DNA of 64,000 bases from Vibrio sp. SCSIO 43136 (lineage in GTDB: Bacteria; Pseudomonadota; Gammaproteobacteria; Enterobacterales; Vibrionaceae). The notes beneath the pieces were generated by a model. It saw nothing but the letters and a program-made list of their open reading frames with translations, did no database searches and was not told the origin of the DNA. The stretch spans positions 1,674,001-1,738,000 of the forward strand of contig NZ_CP071849.1 of the NCBI RefSeq assembly GCF_023716565.1, written 5' to 3'. The stretch's first letter is position 1, and every line of letters begins with the position of its first letter. This document shows, piece by piece, positions 25,732 through 34,685 of this stretch. Made by a program: the position numbers and the translations under genes.

Positions 25732-26904
25732 TTATAGAAATGCTTTATTTGCTTGAATAAGCGCAATACGTTGTTCAACACACTTAGCCGAGGTCAGCGG
25801 GTCTTCAGGTGTGTTGGTAACATAATCGACCAGTTGAGCCACACTAGATTTCAGCACATGACAACGAGTGTCTGATGAAGCGTAATAAATCAAGACCTCA
25901 CCATCTTCTTTAGCAATCAAACCGTTAGAGAAAACAACATTCGATACATCGCCAACACGCTCTTCACCCTCTGGTGCTAAGAAGTAACCACTCGGACGGT
26001 GAGTCACTTTGGTTGGATCTTCAAGAGACGTCATGAAAGAGTACAGAACGTAACGCAAACCCGCAGCGGTCATACGCACGCCATGGGCGATATGTAACCA
26101 GCCTTGATCCGTTTTGATCGGTGCTGGACCTTGACCATTTTTCGACTCTTTAATGGTGTGGTATGTCTTAGGGTCAATCACAAGCTCTACATCGACTACG
26201 GGGTTTTCCATACTGTCGGTATACCCCATGCCGATGCCACCACCTTTACCTGCCTCGATAAAACTATCTTGTGGACGAGTATAAAGTGCGTATTTACCGT
26301 CGATAAACTCAGGGTGCAACACGACGTTACGCTGCTGAGCTGAGCGAGTTTTCAGATCAGGCAGACGCTGCCAAGTTTTGAGATCGGTAGTTCTCACGAT
26401 GCCACACTGTGCAACGGCCGCAGACTCATCACCCGCAGGGGCATTCGGATCTTTACGCTCTGTGCAGAACAGGCCATAAATGTATCCATCTTCATGCTTA
26501 ACAAGGCGCATGTCGTAAACATTGGTGTCTGGCTCATCGGTTTCAGGGATCACACATGGCTCATCCCAAAACTGGAAGTTGTCGATACCGTTATCAGATT
26601 CAGCGACCGCAAAAAATGACTTACGGTCATGACCTTCTACACGAGCAACGAGATAAAACTTCCCATCAAGCTCTATCGCTCCAGGGTTCAATACCGCATT
26701 GATACCAAGGCGCTCCATTAAAAATGGGTTGGTTTCTGGATTGAAGTCATAACGCCAATGCAGTGGTGCGTGTTGCGCTGTAAGCACGGGTTTTTGGTAA
26801 CGGCAAAAAATGCCATTGCCCGGAAGCACTGGGGCATTTTGATACTGAGTTTGGCTAGCAAACTCTTCTTGTAGCGCTGTTAGGCGATATTCAAAAATAG
26901 ACAT
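25732..26904 (-). CDS. GH130_1 4-O-beta-mannosyl-glucose phosphorylase
   Basis: A 390-residue cytoplasmic enzyme, the exact size of known mannosylglucose phosphorylases. The proposed catalytic acid Asp131 lies in V-Y-D-M-R, matching Asp131 of the Bacteroides fragilis enzyme. Phosphate-binding Arg and His residues occur in T-R-P-Q and H-G-V-R. It cleaves beta-mannosyl-(1,4)-glucose with phosphate to mannose-1-P and glucose. Together with the 2-epimerase at 31864-33099 it forms the epimerase-phosphorylase route for mannobiose. It has its own operator (26960), separate from GH130_2. Confidence 0.92.
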   Translation of the reverse strand: MSIFEYRLTALQEEFASQTQYQNAPVLPGNGIFCRYQKPVLTAQHAPLHWRYDFNPETNPFLMERLGINAVLNPGAIELDGKFYLVARVEGHDRKSFFAVAESDNGIDNFQFWDEPCVIPETDEPDTNVYDMRLVKHEDGYIYGLFCTERKDPNAPAGDESAAVAQCGIVRTTDLKTWQRLPDLKTRSAQQRNVVLHPEFIDGKYALYTRPQDSFIEAGKGGGIGMGYTDSMENPVVDVELVIDPKTYHTIKESKNGQGPAPIKTDQGWLHIAHGVRMTAAGLRYVLYSFMTSLEDPTKVTHRPSGYFLAPEGEERVGDVSNVVFSNGLIAKEDGEVLIYYASSDTRCHVLKSSVAQLVDYVTNTPEDPLTSAKCVEQRIALIQANKAFL

Positions 26905-26959
26905 TTGGTGTTCCTTGTCTTACCCCATTAAGCTGATAGTCTCACCCATCAGCCCAATG

Positions 26960-26969
26960 GTAACGTTAC
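26960..26969. promoter_or_regulatory. Mannan-regulon operator upstream of GH130_1
   Basis: Perfect core GTAACGTTAC within AATGGTAACGTTACGAATT, 55 bp upstream of the GH130_1 start and just after the GH130_2 stop. Confidence 0.75.
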
Positions 26970-26981
26970 GAATTGTAACTA

Positions 26982-27974
26982 TTAAAATACTTCAGAGTTC
27001 GCTTTTAGCTCTGCCATGATGGCGTCAATCGTCGTGTAAGCGACTGCTGAGTATGTATCTGCTGCGCCATAGTAGACGGCGATTCGACCAGTATCTGCAT
27101 CCGCTAGTGCTGCACAAGGGAAGGCGACATTTGGTACAAAGCCAACGGTTTCGTACTCTTTTTCTGGTGTCAGTAGGTAATCACGGGTGCGGTAAAGCAC
27201 TTTCCACGGCTCATCAATATCAAGTAAAGCAGCACCAATACTGTAGACAAAGCCGTTGCATGTGCCAGATACACCATGATAAATCATTAACCAACCTTCG
27301 CTGGTTTCGATTGGAATTGGGCCAGCACCAATTTTAGTACCTTGCCACCAACCGTTACCACCTTTACCCATTACGTGACGGTGCTTACCCCAGTACTCCA
27401 TGTCATTAGAGTGGCTTAGGAAGATGTCGCCAAATGGTGTGTGTCCCGAATCCGATGGACGGTTAAGCATCACAAATTGATCGTTGATCTTACGTGGGAA
27501 CAGTACACCGTTACGGTTAAATGGCACGCAAGCGTTCTCTAGACGAGTAAAGGTTTTAAAGTCTTTTGTCATGCCGCAACCGAGTGTTGCACCGTGATCG
27601 TCAGTACACCAAGTGATGTAGTAAGTATCTTCGATTTTTACTACACGAGGGTCATAAGCGTACGTTGGCTGGAAATCATTACCGTCTTGGTCTTTCCACT
27701 CAATTGGCGTTGGTGTGAATTCCCAGTTCAGCGCATCTTGTGATGTACCAACGTGTAGGTGTGGGCGACCATTTTTGTAGTCACAACGGAACACGCCGAT
27801 GAAGTTACCTTCGAAAGGCACTACCGCTGAGTTGTAGACACGCGCAGCGGCTGGGAATGGGTTCCATCCGATAATAGGGTTCGCATCATGGCGCCACATC
27901 ACCCCTTCTTCAGTTTGCGGACGGTCCTGCCACGGCATGTTAGGGATAGATTCACCGATAATTCTTACAGACAT
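26982..27974 (-). CDS. GH130_2 beta-1,4-mannooligosaccharide phosphorylase
   Basis: A 330-residue cytoplasmic GH130 protein shorter than the GH130_1 neighbour, in the size range of mannooligosaccharide phosphorylases. The likely catalytic acid Asp108 lies in A-Y-D-P-R-V, and N-R-P-S and Y-H-G-V-S are probable phosphate/sugar contacts. It would remove mannose-1-P stepwise from beta-1,4-mannooligosaccharides. It follows the phosphomannomutase gene on the same strand (87-bp gap, no terminator), so product and consumer of mannose-1-P are probably co-expressed. Subfamily assignment is by motif and length. Confidence 0.9.
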   Translation of the reverse strand: MSVRIIGESIPNMPWQDRPQTEEGVMWRHDANPIIGWNPFPAAARVYNSAVVPFEGNFIGVFRCDYKNGRPHLHVGTSQDALNWEFTPTPIEWKDQDGNDFQPTYAYDPRVVKIEDTYYITWCTDDHGATLGCGMTKDFKTFTRLENACVPFNRNGVLFPRKINDQFVMLNRPSDSGHTPFGDIFLSHSNDMEYWGKHRHVMGKGGNGWWQGTKIGAGPIPIETSEGWLMIYHGVSGTCNGFVYSIGAALLDIDEPWKVLYRTRDYLLTPEKEYETVGFVPNVAFPCAALADADTGRIAVYYGAADTYSAVAYTTIDAIMAELKANSEVF

Positions 27975-28061
27975 TTTTCACTCCAATTGATTAATGCTGA
28001 GTGTCGATTACTCAGACAAATTTTTACCTGTCACAACCGCTTTGGTTGCGACGAATTCTTA

Positions 28062-29432
28062 TTAAGCTTGTTCCAATAGCGCCAAGATTTGCGAGGTCTT
28101 CTCCTCGACCAAACCGGCATCGCCCTTGGCTTCAACGTTTAGGCGTACAACAGGCTCAGTGTTTGACGAACGCAAGTTGAATCGCCAGTTTTCAAACTCC
28201 ATGCTGATACCGTCTGTTACATCCGTAACAATGGCGGTTTCGATAAAAGCTTCCCACACTCGACTAACGGCCGCTGTCGCATCGGCTACACTGCGATTGA
28301 TCTCCCCAGAGATCGGATAATTAGATTGCGCGCTTTTCACAAATTGCGACAGGCTCAAACCGCTGTCAGACACCAACTCTGCAATCAACAGCCAAGGCAG
28401 CATCCCAGAATCGCAGTAAGCGAAATCTCGGAAGTAGTGGTGTGCACTCATCTCACCACCGTAGACGGCATCTTCCAAACGCATGCGTTCTTTGATAAAT
28501 GCATGACCTGTTTTCGATTGAATCGCTGTACCACCTGCTTGCTCGACCAACTCAATCGTGTTCCAGGTAAGGCGTGGGTCATGGATGATTTTGGCGTTTG
28601 GCTGTTTGTTCAAAAACGCTTTAGCTAGCATGCCTACGATGTAATAGCCCTCGATGAACTCACCGTTTTCATCAAACAAGAAACAGCGGTCTACATCTCC
28701 ATCCCAGGCGACGCCGAAATCGGCGTTATGCTCGATAACCGCATCAATGGTTGATTGACGGTTATCCACCAATAGCGGGTTTGGGATCCCATTAGGGAAG
28801 TTGCCGTCAGGCTCGTGGTTTACCTTAATAAACTCGAATGGCAACCTAGCCTCTAGGTTGTCAATCATATGCCCCGCAGCACCATTACCGGCGTTAACCA
28901 CGATTCTCAATGGACGAAGCTGGTCACGATTAACGTAACCCAACAGATGATCAGTGTACTCTTGAGAAATATCGTAACGTTGCGATTTTTGCTCATATAA
29001 AAAGAAATCTCCTGAACAGGTGTACGCTTGTGTGGCCACCAGTGCTTTGATCTCATTAAGGCCGCTGTCACCACTGATTGGTTTCGCTTGCTCGCGTACC
29101 AACTTCATCCCGTTATACTCTTTCGGGTTGTGGCTTGCCGTCACCATGATGCCACCATCCAACTCTAAATGGCTGGTGGCAAAATACACTTCTTCAGTAC
29201 CGACCAAACCTAGATCTAGCACTTGTTCGACACCGCCATCAATCAAGCCAAAGCGCAGATTCTGAGCCAGTTCTTCACTGCTGAGACGAATGTCGTATCC
29301 CACTGCGACTTTCTTTGGCTTCAGTAATTGAGCGTATGCTCGACCGATTGAATAGGCGATTTTCGGATTCAGTTCATCCGGCAATCGCCCTCGAATATCG
29401 TATGCCTTAAACGCATCTACGCAGTTTTCCAT
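28062..29432 (-). CDS. manB: Phosphomannomutase/phosphoglucomutase
   Basis: A 456-residue alpha-D-phosphohexomutase of the ManB/CpsG type. The phospho-Ser100 is in T-A-S-H-N-P, the Mg loop is D-G-D-V-D-R, the sugar-specificity loop is G-E-M-S-A-H-H, and the phosphate loop R-S-S-N-T-E-P is near the C-terminus. Usually it makes mannose-1-P for polysaccharide synthesis. Here it lies next to two GH130 phosphorylases, so it most likely runs in reverse, turning mannose-1-P into mannose-6-P for ManA. A perfect operator lies 19 bp before the start codon, a position suited to repression. Confidence 0.93.
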   Translation of the reverse strand: MENCVDAFKAYDIRGRLPDELNPKIAYSIGRAYAQLLKPKKVAVGYDIRLSSEELAQNLRFGLIDGGVEQVLDLGLVGTEEVYFATSHLELDGGIMVTASHNPKEYNGMKLVREQAKPISGDSGLNEIKALVATQAYTCSGDFFLYEQKSQRYDISQEYTDHLLGYVNRDQLRPLRIVVNAGNGAAGHMIDNLEARLPFEFIKVNHEPDGNFPNGIPNPLLVDNRQSTIDAVIEHNADFGVAWDGDVDRCFLFDENGEFIEGYYIVGMLAKAFLNKQPNAKIIHDPRLTWNTIELVEQAGGTAIQSKTGHAFIKERMRLEDAVYGGEMSAHHYFRDFAYCDSGMLPWLLIAELVSDSGLSLSQFVKSAQSNYPISGEINRSVADATAAVSRVWEAFIETAIVTDVTDGISMEFENWRFNLRSSNTEPVVRLNVEAKGDAGLVEEKTSQILALLEQA

Positions 29433-29450
29433 AACTCTCCCCTCAAAATC

Positions 29451-29460
29451 GTAACGTTAC
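29451..29460. promoter_or_regulatory. Mannan-regulon operator upstream of manB
   Basis: Perfect GTAACGTTAC in AAAATCGTAACGTTACCATT, close to the manB start codon. Confidence 0.8.
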
Positions 29461-29546
29461 CATTTTTGATGTTTTGCCCGCTAAATTCAAGAACGACGAA
29501 TGGATTTAACCCATAAGTGTGACCAACCGCGAGTTTTTATCACCAT

Positions 29547-29576
29547 GAAAAAGCCCCACCTTGTTTCGGTGGGGCT
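29547..29576 (-). terminator. Terminator of the LacI gene
   Basis: Stem AGCCCCACC / GGTGGGGCT with a 7-nt loop; read on the - strand it is followed by TTTTT. Confidence 0.85.
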
Positions 29577-29609
29577 GTGAAGAATTGAATTAGTAGTTTT
29601 AAGGCTTGG

Positions 29610-30614
29610 CTATCGTGGGTATAGGGTCGTTTTCTCGACGTATTGGAGCTTGGTTGGATCGCCCCCTTCTACCAACTTAACGATGAATTTAGAAAGCTTT
29701 TGACCAACACCATGCATGTCTTGACGTAAGCCTGGGATAGGCGGGGTGAAGAAACTTGGTAAGTCACAAGTCTCCACTGCAATGATATCGACGTCTTTAC
29801 CTATCTCTTTACCCGCATCCTGGAAACCAGAGATCATGCCACAAGCACTGATTTCTGAGCCGCAAATGATGCCATCGGGTGGGTTATCGCCTTCCATTAA
29901 CTGTTTAGAGAAATGGCGATAATTATCAACTTCGGTATCGAAAATGATGTCGCTATCTTTGTTGAAATCTACCCCGAACTCCATTGACGCTCGTTTCACA
30001 CCATAATATTTATGCCAAGCATAAGTGTAGATTTGCGACGAGCTGATCAAGCGAATGTTTTTGCAACCTTTTTCGAACAGATAACTCGCCGCTCGATAAC
30101 CGATATCGTAGTTATCGATGTCAACATAAGCGTGCTCTACTGACATTTCAGTCTGACCAAAACTCACAAAGGGAATGTTTTGCTCATTAAGGTAAGTGAC
30201 ACGCTCGTCTTGCGTTTCGGTAAGATTGAAGATGATGCCGCCTGCCAAATTGTTTTCAACAGCGTACTTAACGGGTTCTAGAGGGTCTTGATCGGGTTCT
30301 AAAGGTAATACGGTGAGGTGGAAGGGGGTGCCTTCTAATCCTGCGGTGAGGCCGCTGATAAGCGCTAGGGTACCGACGTCACCGACGATGTCGCCTGGTT
30401 TAGTCACCGGCAAAATCGCACAGACGTTGTAGTTAATCCCGGTACGCAGACCTAGGCCAGACAAATTAGGGCGATAACCTAATTTTTCCGCCGCCGCTTT
30501 TACCTTATCCTTGGTCGGTTGTTTTACATCGTCCCCATCTTTGAGCGCACGCGACACTGTCGTGACCGACAGTCCAGTGTACTCAGCAATGGTCTTGAGA
30601 GTGGCTTTTGACAT
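29610..30614 (-). CDS. LacI-family repressor, presumed mannan regulator
   Basis: The 334-residue protein has the LacI N-terminal HTH and hinge (L-K-T-I-A-E-Y-T-G-L-S-V-T-T-V-S-R-A-L-K at residues 6-25) and a periplasmic-binding-protein-like effector domain. It sits centrally in the mannan cluster, between manB and the importer operon. LacI proteins bind even-spaced palindromes with a central CG pair, which matches the repeated GTAACGTTAC operators here, so it is the natural candidate for that regulon. A 22-bp palindrome of different sequence lies 93 bp upstream. The effector is probably a mannooligosaccharide or sugar phosphate. Confidence 0.9.
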   Translation of the reverse strand: MSKATLKTIAEYTGLSVTTVSRALKDGDDVKQPTKDKVKAAAEKLGYRPNLSGLGLRTGINYNVCAILPVTKPGDIVGDVGTLALISGLTAGLEGTPFHLTVLPLEPDQDPLEPVKYAVENNLAGGIIFNLTETQDERVTYLNEQNIPFVSFGQTEMSVEHAYVDIDNYDIGYRAASYLFEKGCKNIRLISSSQIYTYAWHKYYGVKRASMEFGVDFNKDSDIIFDTEVDNYRHFSKQLMEGDNPPDGIICGSEISACGMISGFQDAGKEIGKDVDIIAVETCDLPSFFTPPIPGLRQDMHGVGQKLSKFIVKLVEGGDPTKLQYVEKTTLYPR

Positions 30615-30706
30615 ATTGTTCTACTAATTCTGGGGTTCTGGGGAAGCTTCCATATCGTTAAGAAATTTTCTCACCTAAACAGAAAGAGCTCAAGTATTAA
30701 ACCATT

Positions 30707-30728
30707 TTCTTTTAACTAGTTAAAAGAA
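30707..30728. promoter_or_regulatory. 22-bp perfect palindrome upstream of the LacI gene
   Basis: Arm TTCTTTTAACT followed directly by its reverse complement. It lies between the ABC ATPase stop and the LacI start. It differs from the GTAACGTTAC operator and could bind another regulator of the LacI gene, or extend the adjoining terminator. Confidence 0.5.
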
Positions 30729-30748
30729 CAGGCCCTAAGGCCCGTTCA
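30727..30748 (-). terminator. Terminator of the importer operon
   Basis: Stem GAAC-A-GGCC / GGCC-C-GTTC, loop CTAA; on the - strand it is followed by TTTTAA. Ends the permease-to-ATPase operon before LacI. Confidence 0.65.
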
Positions 30749-30770
30749 CTTTCATTAATCAGTTTAAAAA

Positions 30771-31853
30771 TCAAATGCGATTTTCGGTTGCTGCGCAAAA
30801 AAGCGAAACGTTTTGTAAATTCAAATGCAATCCCAGTGATTGACCATTGGTGATACCCACGTTTGCATCTAGCTTGGCACGAAGTGGCTGACCTTTAAGG
30901 TCAAACTCAGCGAGTGTTTCGGACCCCGTCATCTCAAATGCATTCACTTTAAGCTCAGCTTGAAAGTCGCTGTTTAACGGTGACTGCGTGACGTGTTCTG
31001 GGCGAATACCAAACAATACTTTGCGACCTTGGGTTGGGCTTTCTGCAAACTGGTAATGCGATACCGGAATCCACACATCCTCCACCATTACACCCCACTG
31101 GTCGCCCTCTTGGTGCAGTGCCCCTTTAAGCAGATTGATTTGCGGTGAACCGACAAACTTGGCCACAAACACGTTTTGCGGTTGGTTGTAAATCTCGTAC
31201 GGCGTGCCAATTTGTTGCGGAATGCCTTTGTTAAGCAGAATAATTTTGGTCGCTAACGTCATGGCTTCAATCTGATCGTGCGTCACATACACGATGGTCG
31301 AATTCAATGTTTCATGAAGCTTTTTCAGTTCTAGACGCATCTCACCACGAAGTTTCGCATCGAGGTTCGATAATGGCTCATCAAATAGGAACACTTTTGG
31401 TTCACGCATCAATGCTCGGCCAATAGCAACACGTTGACGTTGGCCACCTGAAAGTTGCGCTGGAGTACGATCCAGTAAGTGACCAATTTGCAGTAAGTCC
31501 GCAACTTCTTGAACGCGCTTAGTAATTTCATGCTCTGGCTTTTTGTTGATCTTCATCCCAAAGCCGATGTTCTCTTCCACCGTCATATGGGGGAAGAGCG
31601 CATAAGATTGAAACACCATTGCGATATCTCTATCTTTCGGGTCGGCCAATGTCACGTCTTTATCACCGATTAAGATCTCGCCTGAGGTAACGTCCTCTAG
31701 ACCTGCGATAAGACGCAGCAAGGTAGATTTGCCACAACCCGACGGACCGAGTAAAACCGTAAACCCACCCGCTTCCATCTCTAGATCGATGTCGTTAAGG
31801 ATAACCGTCTTACCAAATGATTTATTTAACTGTTTAACTTCTACTGCGTGCAT
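30771..31853 (-). CDS. Sugar ABC transporter ATPase (UgpC/MalK type)
   Basis: The start is the ATG at 31853 (M-H-A-V-E-V-K-Q-L), after TAAGGAT and 10 nt beyond the epimerase stop; a longer in-frame start at 31910 lies inside the epimerase gene. The 360-residue protein has Walker A G-P-S-G-C-G-K-S-T, signature L-S-G-G-Q-R-Q-R, Walker B F-L-F-D-E-P and a C-terminal TOBE/MalK-like regulatory domain. It energises the two permeases of the same operon. MalK-type ATPases can serve more than one importer, which may matter given the distant binding protein. Confidence 0.92.
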   Translation of the reverse strand: MHAVEVKQLNKSFGKTVILNDIDLEMEAGGFTVLLGPSGCGKSTLLRLIAGLEDVTSGEILIGDKDVTLADPKDRDIAMVFQSYALFPHMTVEENIGFGMKINKKPEHEITKRVQEVADLLQIGHLLDRTPAQLSGGQRQRVAIGRALMREPKVFLFDEPLSNLDAKLRGEMRLELKKLHETLNSTIVYVTHDQIEAMTLATKIILLNKGIPQQIGTPYEIYNQPQNVFVAKFVGSPQINLLKGALHQEGDQWGVMVEDVWIPVSHYQFAESPTQGRKVLFGIRPEHVTQSPLNSDFQAELKVNAFEMTGSETLAEFDLKGQPLRAKLDANVGITNGQSLGLHLNLQNVSLFCAATENRI

Positions 31854-31863
31854 CTTGCTATCC

Positions 31864-33099
31864 TTAGTGCGTAATTGGTGCTGTGAAAGTGATTTGATCG
31901 TCTTGCTCAAGTGGCGCTATTCGCTGATAGACCTCAAGGCAGGCACGCCCATTGTGATATGGACATTTCCAAGGCTCGACTTTGGCTTCACTGGTATAGG
32001 GCTGACCTTGACGATTCACCTTCCAGTACCATTCACCAAATCGACCGTCTTTAAGCTCAGTCTGGATGATATTCCAACAGCCTTGGGCTGCGCTGAACTG
32101 CTCTGCTTTCAAACTTTTTTGGTAGGCATTAAAGAACCCCACCATTGCTTCGGCTTGCACCCACCAGATTCGGTCTGAATCGAGCAGATGGCCCTCTCTT
32201 AATTCATTGAAAATTGCACCGTCTTTTTCCATGCCTTGGTCATAAGTCACTTGCGCCATCTCACTGGTCAGCTCAAAGATTGCGTTAGCTAAGGTTCGGT
32301 CTTCTAACTGTCCGGCGGCAGCATCCATTAACCAAGTACCCTCAATGTCATGGCCATAGGAGACATCTCGTGACACACACTTCCAATCACGGCTAAAGAA
32401 AAGTCCAAAATGGAGGCTGGAATCGACCACTTTTTCTATCATCAACTCGCATAGCCCTTTGAGCTGCTGCTGCACATGAAGGTCAGGCCAAGCTTGATGC
32501 AAGGTCGTGTAAGCTTCCATGATGTGTAAATGGGTGTTCATTGATTTCTCTGCCAATACACCTTCCGCAGTATCACACACAAGGTGATTGGCGATCGGGC
32601 TCCATTGGCGATCAAACGCTTCGTGGTATCCACCGTATCCATGATCAAATGCATGTTTTTCAACAAGTTCAAACAGTACTTTGGCATGCTCTAGTGCTGA
32701 CAGGTGACCTGTGGCGAGAAAGTACTCACTGAATGCGTAGATGGCAAAACCTTGGTTGTAGACATGTTTTTGAGTGTCCGTAACGTTACCATTTTTATCC
32801 AGCATCCAATAGACCCCACCAAATTCAGCGTCCAGTGCATAAGCAGTCATAAAGTGATAACAGTGGTCGGCCGCTTGCTTGTACTTCTCGTCACCCAATA
32901 CTCGATAAGCATTGGAGAATGTCCATAAAATACGTGAATGCAGCAACACCGATTTTGGGTGCTCTTTATCAACATTGCCTTCAAAATCGGCGAAGCAGTA
33001 AAAGCCACCTCGATCTTGGTCTTGCAGCTCAGACCAGAAATCAAGTATCTGTTGAGCTTCCAGTTTTAACTGGCTCTTAAATTGATGTAATTCAGACAT
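31864..33099 (-). CDS. AGE-family 2-epimerase, probable mannobiose (cellobiose) 2-epimerase
   Basis: The start is the second ATG (33099), better spaced from GAGAGA than the ATG two codons earlier. The 411-residue protein is an (alpha/alpha)6 barrel of the N-acylglucosamine 2-epimerase superfamily. The W-K-C-P-Y-H-N-G-R block near the C-terminus and S-Y-G-H-D-I-E are cellobiose-2-epimerase signatures holding the two catalytic His. It would turn beta-1,4-mannobiose into mannosyl-glucose, the substrate of GH130_1. It sits inside the importer operon. A perfect regulon core occurs inside the gene at 32780-32789. Confidence 0.87.
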   Translation of the reverse strand: MSELHQFKSQLKLEAQQILDFWSELQDQDRGGFYCFADFEGNVDKEHPKSVLLHSRILWTFSNAYRVLGDEKYKQAADHCYHFMTAYALDAEFGGVYWMLDKNGNVTDTQKHVYNQGFAIYAFSEYFLATGHLSALEHAKVLFELVEKHAFDHGYGGYHEAFDRQWSPIANHLVCDTAEGVLAEKSMNTHLHIMEAYTTLHQAWPDLHVQQQLKGLCELMIEKVVDSSLHFGLFFSRDWKCVSRDVSYGHDIEGTWLMDAAAGQLEDRTLANAIFELTSEMAQVTYDQGMEKDGAIFNELREGHLLDSDRIWWVQAEAMVGFFNAYQKSLKAEQFSAAQGCWNIIQTELKDGRFGEWYWKVNRQGQPYTSEAKVEPWKCPYHNGRACLEVYQRIAPLEQDDQITFTAPITH

Positions 33100-33127
33100 A
33101 AGCATCTCTCTAATTCATTTTTTATCG

Positions 33128-33736
33128 CTATGCCAGCGAATGTAATTCTTGTTTTTGGTGCCAAAGCAAAGCGATCGCTGCCACCAACATGGGAATAAAA
33201 CCAACCAATACAGTGACAATAGGAGTCACTAGTGCGACTAATACGCAGCACAATCCAACCAATAGCATGACCGAAACAACGTTGAGCTCTTGCTGGATAA
33301 GTACCCAACCGTTAAGCAGATCCGCCTTAACACCATTGGTTTGGTAAATGCTCAGCTGTACCAAGCAGCACAGGGTGAACACGGCAGCGAACAATACGAT
33401 GGGTAAAATGGATAGCGCCAATATCGACATCATGCCTTCAGCATTCATTACCAGCCACTTCACATACCAAGTTACCGATAAGCTTGGCAGAGCAATACTC
33501 CATCCCACCAAGTTGGCTCTCACAAATTGCTGTTTAAACAGCTGCCACGCATCTCGCAGAGTCGCTTTCACTGCACCATTGAGGTAGCGACGAGCCAACA
33601 GGCATACCACCACAGTCGCAGGAAAAGCTCCCAATATCCCACCACCGGCAACAGTCATCAGACACCAGATAAGGTTCAACCAAACCAGTCGACTTAACCA
33701 CTGGCATGCCATAACGAGAGGAGATTGAGATAACAT
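33128..33736 (-). CDS. DUF624/YesL-like membrane protein
   Basis: A 202-residue protein with about five hydrophobic segments (around residues 10-45, 65-90, 100-125 and 155-190), resembling the DUF624/YesL family often found with sugar ABC importers. It lies between the permease and epimerase genes with 9-28 bp spacing, clearly inside the operon. Its biochemical role is unknown; it may assist assembly or regulation of the importer. Family assignment is by hydropathy pattern and context. Confidence 0.65.
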   Translation of the reverse strand: MLSQSPLVMACQWLSRLVWLNLIWCLMTVAGGGILGAFPATVVVCLLARRYLNGAVKATLRDAWQLFKQQFVRANLVGWSIALPSLSVTWYVKWLVMNAEGMMSILALSILPIVLFAAVFTLCCLVQLSIYQTNGVKADLLNGWVLIQQELNVVSVMLLVGLCCVLVALVTPIVTVLVGFIPMLVAAIALLWHQKQELHSLA

Positions 33737-33745
33737 ATTGGCCCC

Positions 33746-34684
33746 TTACCCTTTCACCGCACCGTTAGTCACCCCTGCATATATTTGCTTTTGCAGAGTT
33801 AAGAAGATCACAATCGATGGGATCAAAATAATCACGATACCTGCTGAGATAGTGGTCCATTCAGTACCAAACACGGAAGTAAACTTATACAGCGCCGTCG
33901 AGACTGTGACCTGAGATGACTCTGGTAAGTACAGTAACGGGAAGTAAAAATCGTTGTAGATAAATATCGTACGTAGAATGATGATGGTGGCGATGGCCGG
34001 TTTTAACAGCGGCAAAATGATCTTTCTGTAAATCAGGAAGTAAGACGCCCCTTCCATTTTTGCCGCTTCATCAAGCTCCACGGGAATGCCTTTCATAAAT
34101 TGGAGGAAGACATAAATCATTACCACGTCAGCACCAATGTAGAGCAGCACCACCGACGCTTTATTGTTAATCAGCCCCAAAGATTTAATCACCTCAAAAG
34201 TCGCTACCTGCGTGGTAACGGCTGGGATCACCATTGCAATAACATACGCCAGTAAAACCAGCTTCTTGCCTCGGAACTCAAACCGAGACAATACGTAGGC
34301 GACTTGAGTACCAAAGATGATGGTAAAAACCAGTGAAACAAGCAAAATGGTTCCGGTGTTGAAGAAAGCCAGCCCTAGGTCTCCATCGGTGAACACCTTG
34401 ATATAGTTGCTAAAGTTAGCAAAACTTTCTGGCAGCCCCACTTTGCTGGTGGCGTAATACTCATCCAAGGTTTTGAACGATGCCATTAATACTGAATAAG
34501 GGGGCACGAGCACAGCCACTGATGCCAAAAACAAAGTTAGGTACTTAAAAGCCGTCCAAAATACCCATGATGGGTTAGACAGGTTCTTCCTTAAACGTGC
34601 TTTCTTAAACTCTTGCTCACATCGTTCGACTCGCTCTGCAATCTTCTGCTCGTCTTGGCTTAGGATCATATTTTGTTCGGTCAT
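33746..34684 (-). CDS. Sugar ABC transporter permease (MalG type)
   Basis: A 312-residue CUT1-family permease with about six membrane segments after a long hydrophilic N-terminus. The EAA coupling loop is visible (E-L-D-E-A-A-K-M-E-G-A-S). Unlike most MalG proteins it carries a roughly 40-residue charged N-terminal extension before TM1. It pairs with the permease one base upstream and the ATPase at 30771-31853. Confidence 0.9.
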   Translation of the reverse strand: MTEQNMILSQDEQKIAERVERCEQEFKKARLRKNLSNPSWVFWTAFKYLTLFLASVAVLVPPYSVLMASFKTLDEYYATSKVGLPESFANFSNYIKVFTDGDLGLAFFNTGTILLVSLVFTIIFGTQVAYVLSRFEFRGKKLVLLAYVIAMVIPAVTTQVATFEVIKSLGLINNKASVVLLYIGADVVMIYVFLQFMKGIPVELDEAAKMEGASYFLIYRKIILPLLKPAIATIIILRTIFIYNDFYFPLLYLPESSQVTVSTALYKFTSVFGTEWTTISAGIVIILIPSIVIFLTLQKQIYAGVTNGAVKG

Positions 34685-34685
34685 T

